Of a stretch of DNA of 37,767 nucleotides, positions 32,481 to 37,767 are shown in pieces. The notes under the pieces are model-generated. The model searched no databases. It was not told where the DNA came from and worked only from the letters and a program-made list of their open reading frames with translations. How positions within the stretch are numbered: position 1 is the stretch's first letter; each line of letters begins with the position of its first letter. The DNA is from Paracoccus sp. M683 (GTDB lineage: Bacteria > Pseudomonadota > Alphaproteobacteria > Rhodobacterales > Rhodobacteraceae), in contig NZ_VKDF01000003.1 in assembly GCF_007096355.1 (NCBI RefSeq), forward strand, positions 321,968-359,734. The letters are read 5' to 3'. A program made the translations under genes and the position numbers.

Positions 32481-35400
32481 CTAAATTCTTCCGCCAACGC
32501 CCTTGAACTTTTCAACGAACGCAGAGATGCGTTGGAAGACATCTCTTTTTTTGGTCAGATATTGTGGATTGAGCGGGCTCATTTTTGGAAGGATTGAGTT
32601 CAACTCCGTGCCGTTTTCGCTCGCATACTCGCGCTTGATCGACGTCGCGATGTATCGCTTGGCGGCATCCGCGTTCAATTTTTCATCGGTTATCAGTTCT
32701 TCCGCTTCCCGGCGTTGTTCGGCTTGTGCGAAGGCAAAAAATGCCTCAATCACCCCGGCCTTGTCCCCCAGTTCGTCAAGGTTTGTCTGATTGATGAAAT
32801 CGACGATGAGGCTTTCTTTCGCGCGGTTGCCAATACTGGCGCGGATGACACGGCGAACTTCGTCAACGAGCTCTGACTTGTTCTTCGTTTTTTTGTTGTG
32901 CTCGAAGATTAGCTCAAGGATGTAATCCAGATTGATTTCCTGGGACTTCAAGAGGTCGACCTCAAAGACAACATCATCCCAGTCGATCGTTGACTCAGCC
33001 TGCTCGGCGCTCGCCTTTTCACGGCGAAGCCAATCCCGGATGTCATTGTAGGTCGAACGGTAGTCCTGGACCTTTCGGTCGGCAGGCATCTCGATGCTCT
33101 TGAGCTCGTCAAGTTCATCATCACTCAAATGATGCTGCTCCTTGAACGCTCTCACCGCTTCGGCGTCACTCTCGTCAATCTCCTGAAGCTCTCTTAGGCT
33201 GGAGAACTCATCATAATTCTGAAGGATATTCTCAATACGGAGATACTCGCCGAACAGCTTCGCAAAAGCCTTTTTGTCCGCTTCCTTTTCGATAGCGGCG
33301 GGGTTCGGGAAACGCTCTTCCAGCTCACGGACGACATCGACAAAGCCTCGCCGCGCCTCGCCTGTCGTCTGGTCCGTGAAACCTTCCATGTATTCTGAGT
33401 AGCTCTTCTCCAGAACGACGTTCTTGGTATTGGCGTTGCCAAAGAGTGTGATCGCCTTGACGGTCGCCTCTTCCAGGTCGCGGAAGGTAACGATGTTGCC
33501 GAAAGACTTGGTCGCATCATAAATGCGGTTGGTGCGGGAGTAGGCTTGTATAAGGCCGTGAAAACGCAGGTTCTTGTCCACGAACAGCGTGTTCAGGGTT
33601 GGCGCGTCAAAGCCGGTCAGGAACATGCCAACCACAATGAGCAGGTCGACTTCCTTGGACTTCACCCGTTTCGCCAGATCACGGTAATAATTCTGGAAGC
33701 CTTTGCTATCGACGCTGAAATTCGTTCGGAAACAGGCGTTGTAGTCCGCGATGGCGGCGTTCAGGAATTCCTTGGCGCTGCTGTTCAGCGCCGAAATCTC
33801 AAAACTCTCGTCAGGTATGTCGCCAATCGCATCCTGTTCTTCGTTGGCCGCGAATGAAAAGATGGTCGCGATCTTCAACGGCTTGTCGCTACCGTTCTGC
33901 AGCGTATTCAGTTTTTCATAATAGAGCTTGGCTGCATCAACGCTGCTCACCGCGAACATGGCGTTGAAGCCCTTATTGTCTCCATAGAGACGATGCGTCT
34001 TGCGGCGGAAGTTATCGAGAATGTACTGGGAAATCTCGGCGATTCGTTCGGGGTGCTGAAGAGCTTGCCGGTTTTCGGCGGCGGTCAGCTTCTTTTCGTC
34101 CTGTTCGGTTTCGATCGCTTTGAATTTCGGGCGCACATCGTTGTAATCGACCTTGAACTTCAGCACCTTCTCGTCGCGGATCGCGTCGGTGATCACGTAA
34201 GAATGGAGTTCGCTCCCGAATACGCTGGCCGTCGTCTCCGCGCCCGAAGCATTTTCCGGAAAGATCGGCGTGCCGGTGAAGCCGAACTGGCAGAACTGCT
34301 TGAACTTCCGATTGAGGTTCTTCTGTGCCTCACCAAACTGGCTGCGATGGCACTCGTCGAAAATGAAGACAACGCGCTGGGCGTAGACCGGCAGGTCGCC
34401 TTCGCTCTTCATCAAATTGTTGAGCTTCTGGATGGTCGTGACGATGATCTTGTTGTCGTCCTTGGAGAGGTTCCGCTTCAACCCGGCTGTACTGTCCGAT
34501 CCATTGACGCTGTCTGGCGAGAAGCGCTGATACTCCTTCATCGTTTGGAAATCGAGGTCCTTGCGGTCGACCACGAAAAAGACCTTGTCGATGAAATCGA
34601 GTTCAGTGGCGAGGCGGGCCGCCTTGAAGCTGGTCAACGTCTTGCCCGAGCCCGTAGTGTGCCAGACATATCCGCCGCTTTCCGGCTTTCTAAGCGTCTT
34701 GCCTTCGAACGAGCTTCTGATCTTTCGTAAGATTCGTTCCGTCGCCGCGATCTGATAGGGGCGCATCACCAGCAGCGTGTCGCTGACATCAAAGATGGAA
34801 TAATCGAGCAACACCTTCAACAGTGTGCGCTTCTCGAAGAAGGTCGCCGTAAAATCCTTCAGGTCCCGGATCAGGCTGTTATCCGCCTGCGCCCAGTTCA
34901 TCGTGAAGTCGAAACTGTTCTTGTCGCGCTTGGTCGTGTTGGCGAAGTAGCGCGTATCCGTGCCGTTCGAGATCACGAAGATCTGGAGGTACTTGAAGAG
35001 CGAACTGTCCGAGTTGAAGCTCTCCTTGCTGTAACGGTGGATCTGGTTGAACGCTTCCCGAATGGCGACGCCGCGCTTTTTCAGCTCGACCTGCACCAGC
35101 GGCAGCCCGTTCACAAGAATGGTCACATCGTAGCGGTTCGCGTGGGTTCCGGCCTGCTCGAACTGCTTGATGACCTGTATCTTGTTGCGGCAGACGTGAC
35201 GCTTATCGACGAGATAGATGTTCTGAATCCTGCCGTCATCGAAGACGAAATCGAAGATGTAGTCGTCATGGAGCTTGCGGGCTTTGTCCGTCACGCTGTC
35301 GCTGGGCTTGTCCAAATAGGTTTCGATGAAGCGCGCCCACTCCTTATCGGTAAACTGAACATCATTGAGCGCCTGCAGCTGCACGCGCACATTGGCCAGC

Positions 35401-35582
35401 ATGGCGTCGGTTGATTTCAGGTCAGGCAGATGCTCATAGCCCTGATTGCGCAGGTCCTGAACAAACTCGCGCTCCAGGTCGCCCTCAGACTGATAGCTGT
35501 CAGCCGCCTCCCAGGCGCGCACGTACTTGTCCAGAACGATAAAGCGATTGGTCTCGGCGATCGGGGTCGTCTGCTCAGGCAT
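32481..35582 (-). CDS. hsdR: Type I restriction endonuclease subunit HsdR (type IC, EcoR124I-like)
   Basis: HsdR is the motor and nuclease of a type I restriction enzyme; with HsdM and HsdS it cuts unmethylated DNA far from its site after translocation. The 1,033-residue protein matches EcoR124I HsdR in size and motif positions. The nuclease residues are D152, E166 and K168 (VQVELKKRG). The motor has Walker A TTGSGKT (K314), DECH (409-412), GFTGTP and the arginine motif QAYSRTNR. A helical C-terminal domain binds the rest of the enzyme. Its ATG overlaps the end of prrC by 8 bases. The locus is less G+C-rich than the core genes. Confidence 0.95.
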   Translation of the reverse strand: MPEQTTPIAETNRFIVLDKYVRAWEAADSYQSEGDLEREFVQDLRNQGYEHLPDLKSTDAMLANVRVQLQALNDVQFTDKEWARFIETYLDKPSDSVTDKARKLHDDYIFDFVFDDGRIQNIYLVDKRHVCRNKIQVIKQFEQAGTHANRYDVTILVNGLPLVQVELKKRGVAIREAFNQIHRYSKESFNSDSSLFKYLQIFVISNGTDTRYFANTTKRDKNSFDFTMNWAQADNSLIRDLKDFTATFFEKRTLLKVLLDYSIFDVSDTLLVMRPYQIAATERILRKIRSSFEGKTLRKPESGGYVWHTTGSGKTLTSFKAARLATELDFIDKVFFVVDRKDLDFQTMKEYQRFSPDSVNGSDSTAGLKRNLSKDDNKIIVTTIQKLNNLMKSEGDLPVYAQRVVFIFDECHRSQFGEAQKNLNRKFKQFCQFGFTGTPIFPENASGAETTASVFGSELHSYVITDAIRDEKVLKFKVDYNDVRPKFKAIETEQDEKKLTAAENRQALQHPERIAEISQYILDNFRRKTHRLYGDNKGFNAMFAVSSVDAAKLYYEKLNTLQNGSDKPLKIATIFSFAANEEQDAIGDIPDESFEISALNSSAKEFLNAAIADYNACFRTNFSVDSKGFQNYYRDLAKRVKSKEVDLLIVVGMFLTGFDAPTLNTLFVDKNLRFHGLIQAYSRTNRIYDATKSFGNIVTFRDLEEATVKAITLFGNANTKNVVLEKSYSEYMEGFTDQTTGEARRGFVDVVRELEERFPNPAAIEKEADKKAFAKLFGEYLRIENILQNYDEFSSLRELQEIDESDAEAVRAFKEQHHLSDDELDELKSIEMPADRKVQDYRSTYNDIRDWLRREKASAEQAESTIDWDDVVFEVDLLKSQEINLDYILELIFEHNKKTKNKSELVDEVRRVIRASIGNRAKESLIVDFINQTNLDELGDKAGVIEAFFAFAQAEQRREAEELITDEKLNADAAKRYIATSIKREYASENGTELNSILPKMSPLNPQYLTKKRDVFQRISAFVEKFKGVGGRI

Positions 35583-36735
35583 TCGGGGCCTCCTCCTGCC
35601 AATAGCTGTAATTGTTGCGCAAATGCTCCAGCAGGAGCTTCACCGTCTGCTTTTCCTGCGGCGACGGCTCAGCAATGGCCTCGCTAGAGAGCGTGCTATG
35701 GCTCGTAAACTGAATGATGCGGTTCAGGTAAAGTTGCTGGTCGCCAGGCAACAACTCTGACCATCGCGGATAGCCCAGAAAGCTCGATGTCTTTTCATAG
35801 AGATTGCGCAGCAGTGTGAAATGATAGCGCTCGATCTTGTCCGCCGCGATTGCCTCCTCCAGCGTCCGCTTGAGGTAGAGGTGATAAGAAAAGCTCTGGT
35901 TGGAATCGCCATTCTTCGCGTCTAGCTCAAAGGTTCCATCCTCCAGCCTTTTCAGCATGTAGCAGGTTTTTTTCCCCAACTCATTGAACAGCACGTTAAA
36001 GAACAGCGGGCTGTGGGTCGTGATGATGAACTTCAGGCCGTTCACGCTTTCACTTCTCTTGATGAGGTCGGCGACATCGACGGCAAGCTGAATGAGATGG
36101 TTCTCGTCGAGCGAGCTAACCGGGTCATCGATGAATATGTATTCGAGATCGTTGAACTGATCCGTCTCGCGCTCATCGACTTCGGCGACATTGCGGGTGC
36201 TGATGACCTGATCCAGCAGGCAATAAAAAACGCTCCAGATGAAGTTGCTTTCTTCACCCTTCGATATTTTGAGACGTTCTGGGTTGGTCGCCGGATCTTG
36301 CCCCAGTGTGAAGATCACTTCGGAAAATGCCGGGACGGTAATCTCTTTGTTGTCCTTGTCCCTGGTTTTGTATTCCTCATTGAAGCGGGGCGTAAGGTTC
36401 GGCTGGGTGTAACGCTGAAACACGGTGATCACATTGAGGTCGAGCCCAAGATCTTCGAAGGCGGACCTGGTGAACGCATTCGGCTGAATGCAGAGCTTCC
36501 GCTCGGTATCTCCGGTCAGATCATTGTCCCAGTAAAAGAGGTCTTCGGTGAAGGCGTTATAGTAGAGCACCTTAGGGCGATAATCGTCGTCCCGCTCTTC
36601 GGTCTTCGGGTCGATTAGCTCTCTGAATGCGCGGGACAGTCGCGTCTTGCCGGAGGCGTTGAACGCATAGATCAGCTGGACCTTCTTGTCGGCGTCCCTC
36701 AGCGTCCCGGCGATCTCGGTCAGCGTATGTCCCAT
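35575..36735 (-). CDS. prrC: Anticodon nuclease PrrC
   Basis: PrrC is an RNase that cuts tRNA-Lys at the anticodon when a phage protein inhibits the restriction enzyme holding it silent. The 386-residue protein has an ABC-like ATPase with Walker A AFNASGKT (24-31), signature-like [11 protein letters not shown] (155-165), Walker [12 protein letters not shown] (200-210) and TTHS (239-242). The nuclease part has [11 protein letters not shown] (274-284), matching the E. coli PrrC segment that recognises the anticodon (D277 for D287). It also has the triad R310, E314, H346, the exact spacing of E. coli R320/E324/H356. It starts directly after the hsdS stop (TAAATG) and overlaps hsdR, as in the E. 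coli hsdM-hsdS-prrC-hsdR order. Confidence 0.9.
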   Translation of the reverse strand: MGHTLTEIAGTLRDADKKVQLIYAFNASGKTRLSRAFRELIDPKTEERDDDYRPKVLYYNAFTEDLFYWDNDLTGDTERKLCIQPNAFTRSAFEDLGLDLNVITVFQRYTQPNLTPRFNEEYKTRDKDNKEITVPAFSEVIFTLGQDPATNPERLKISKGEESNFIWSVFYCLLDQVISTRNVAEVDERETDQFNDLEYIFIDDPVSSLDENHLIQLAVDVADLIKRSESVNGLKFIITTHSPLFFNVLFNELGKKTCYMLKRLEDGTFELDAKNGDSNQSFSYHLYLKRTLEEAIAADKIERYHFTLLRNLYEKTSSFLGYPRWSELLPGDQQLYLNRIIQFTSHSTLSSEAIAEPSPQEKQTVKLLLEHLRNNYSYWQEEAPNA

Positions 36736-37638
36736 TTACGCCACCACTGAATCAGGTTTGGGAAAGCTCAGCAGCTGATCGCGGTAATAGGCATATTGTT
36801 TTTCACGCAGCTCGATCTCGCGGGGTAGGCCTTCGCTGATCGAAGTCGTCAGCGTGTCGAACTTGTCGAGGATTGCGACAATGCGCGTCTGTTCCTCGAG
36901 AGACTTGGCAGGGTCGTCTGGGTAAGGAACCGGCAGCCGCACGTTCTTGACCCCATCAATCAGGAGCCTTTTGATCTTACCGCTCGAAACGTACTTCGCT
37001 TTCTGATCATGAAAAGCATCTGTTTGCATCGCATATGCGATGAACTTCGGGTTCATGTTGTGGCGGAAAGCATAGCTATCATCGTGGATCGCGACTTTTT
37101 CTTCTCCGAGCCAGGCAACCGCTTTGCCGACGTCTTCGATTGTTTCGCTGACGCCCGCGATGACAACATCATTTGGTTCAGCATACCGCAAAGACGTAGC
37201 CATATCGCTTCTGACCTTTGAAAGCGTTTTGTGCGCGAAGACACCATAGTGCGTGTAGATTTCGCCATAGTGGATCGCGCCGATGCCTTCATCGACATAA
37301 TCGGCTTTCGTAAAGCGCTTCCCACGGATGAACTCACCAATCTCGTCCAAGGGTTTCCATTCGACATCCCCACCTTCAAAGCTGAGAAGCCGGTCGCGGT
37401 AGTGGTTGTACTGTTTTTTGCGGGCGGCAAGCTCGGCGGTAAGCTCGGCGGTAAGCTCGGCGGTAAGCTCGGTGAAGCTGTCGAGTATCCGGACAATCTC
37501 CCCCTGTATCGCCAACGACTTCTCCGGATCACACGGGCACGGGATGGGGACAAGATACTGTAGAATGTGCGGTTTGCTTCCACGAGGCATCTTTGCGCCC
37601 TTGGAGTGCTGAATATTGTACTCGAAGAAATTTTCGTC
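36736..37638 (-). CDS. hsdS: Type IC specificity subunit HsdS, 5' part lost to an IS66-type insertion
   Basis: HsdS chooses the DNA sequence for the enzyme through two target-recognition domains. Only the C-terminal ~300 residues are in the window. They comprise the end of the first recognition region (DENFFEYNIQHSKGAKMPRG), the central helix EIVRILDSFTELTAELTAEL ending in RKKQYNHYRDRLLSF, the second recognition domain (VEWKPLDEIGEFIRG to KNVRLPVP), and the C-terminal helix (TRIVAILDKFDTL to REKQYAYYRDQLLSF). The frame is open up to the IS terminus at 37638/37639. An ATG at 37590 could allow translation of a half-subunit. hsdM would be expected further upstream, outside the window. Confidence 0.88.
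   Translation of the reverse strand, partial: DENFFEYNIQHSKGAKMPRGSKPHILQYLVPIPCPCDPEKSLAIQGEIVRILDSFTELTAELTAELTAELAARKKQYNHYRDRLLSFEGGDVEWKPLDEIGEFIRGKRFTKADYVDEGIGAIHYGEIYTHYGVFAHKTLSKVRSDMATSLRYAEPNDVVIAGVSETIEDVGKAVAWLGEEKVAIHDDSYAFRHNMNPKFIAYAMQTDAFHDQKAKYVSSGKIKRLLIDGVKNVRLPVPYPDDPAKSLEEQTRIVAILDKFDTLTTSISEGLPREIELREKQYAYYRDQLLSFPKPDSVVA
37429..37464 (-). repeat. Three tandem 12-base repeats encoding TAEL in hsdS
   Basis: ACCGCCGAGCTT occurs three times in a row on the minus strand, preceded by the related unit TTCACCGAGCTT. It encodes TAEL-TAEL-TAEL in the central conserved region. In EcoR124I and EcoR124II two versus three TAEL units change the spacer of the target from 6 to 7 bases. 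Gain or loss by slippage keeps the frame. Confidence 0.9.
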
Positions 37639-37767
37639 GTAAGCGGTCGCAGAACAGCACGGTCAGCTTAGCTTGACGGCTTGAAGTTCCACGGCAGCAG
37701 GTCGTCGAGGCGGCTTTGAGGGTGGCCGTTGGCAATCGCGGTCAAGGTGGCCCTTAGATATTCGAAG
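37639..37767 (-). mobile_element. IS66-type insertion sequence, end inside hsdS
   Basis: The element starts with GTAAGCGGTCGCAGAACAGC at 37639, the GTAAGCG type of terminus usual for IS66-family elements. The tnpC 3' end follows. The bases just outside, TTTTCGTC (37631-37638), are the expected 8-base target copy; the second copy lies beyond the window. The insertion separates hsdS, prrC and hsdR from hsdM and the operon promoter. Confidence 0.85.
37668..37767 (-). CDS. tnpC: IS66-family transposase TnpC, C-terminal end
   Basis: The 32 visible residues (FEYLRATLTAIANGHPQSRL, then DDLLPWNFKPSS) are the typical C-terminus of IS66 TnpC transposases, with the conserved DDLLPW motif. The stop TAA is at 37668-37670, about 29 bases from the IS terminus. 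The rest of the gene, and any tnpA/tnpB, lie outside the window. Confidence 0.85.
   Translation of the reverse strand, partial: FEYLRATLTAIANGHPQSRLDDLLPWNFKPSS

Noticed and set aside
32237..32542. Minus-strand 101-codon frame between tRNA-Ser and hsdR
   Set aside because: Its composition is Arg/Ser-rich and unlike a protein, it overlaps the hsdR end, and it crosses the inverted repeat. No start signal is visible.
37428..37476. Possible CRISPR or other tandem array
   Set aside because: The units are only 12 bases, have no spacers, and lie in frame within hsdS as TAEL codons.
37053..37583. Minus-strand frame with SLPPSLPPSLPP repeats
   Set aside because: It is the shifted-frame reading of the TAEL repeats inside hsdS.

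Overview
The window looks like chromosomal DNA of an alphaproteobacterium of the Rhodobacteraceae, most likely Paracoccus or a close relative. Supporting signs are the high G+C content, the fabA-fabB-fabI order, a PhaR-type polyhydroxybutyrate regulator, an LdtR-type MarR regulator, an infC that lacks an ATG/GTG/TTG start, and hairpins followed by CGGGATATTT after genes. The genus is an inference; no rRNA is present.

Layout. (1) 1-6423 is decayed. It holds the end of an IS5-type element, a gene it cut short, and a 5.3-kb gene for a kinase-like/AAA-ATPase/GAF/class III cyclase protein with three in-frame stops and two frameshifts. (2) 6547-14219 holds cydDC, a Nudix hydrolase, a DUF983 protein, ldtR, a glyoxalase-I-like gene, thyX, and an AT-rich Abi-alpha (DUF4393) gene coupled to thyX. 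(3) 14295-19453, minus strand, holds an alpha/beta hydrolase, fabI, fabB, fabA, a glycosyltransferase-like gene and an alanine-rich membrane-anchored protein. (4) 19640-29448 holds infC, dut, a membrane-anchored MoeB/ThiF protein, an ArsR-type regulator, an M3 peptidase, a lipoprotein, a desaturase, an SH3-like protein (minus), a 2-hydroxyacid dehydrogenase and an M20 amidohydrolase. (5) 29473-32172 holds a DUF2269 protein and an SDR-DoxX-like fusion (minus), phaR, and tRNA-Ser(GGA). (6) 32481 to the end, minus strand, is part of a type IC restriction-modification locus: hsdS (cut by an IS66-type element), prrC and hsdR.

The most interesting region is the last one. The gene between hsdS and hsdR encodes a 386-residue PrrC-like anticodon nuclease with the ATPase motifs, the specificity segment and the R-E-H catalytic triad at the spacing of E. 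coli PrrC. In the E. coli system PrrC is held silent by the restriction enzyme and cuts tRNA-Lys when a phage inhibits that enzyme. Here hsdS also carries three TAEL repeats (the spacer-length switch known from EcoR124I/EcoR124II) and has been split by an IS66-type insertion, so the guard of the nuclease may be broken. The locus begins about 300 bases after a tRNA-Ser gene, and the gap holds a 13-bp inverted repeat of unknown role.
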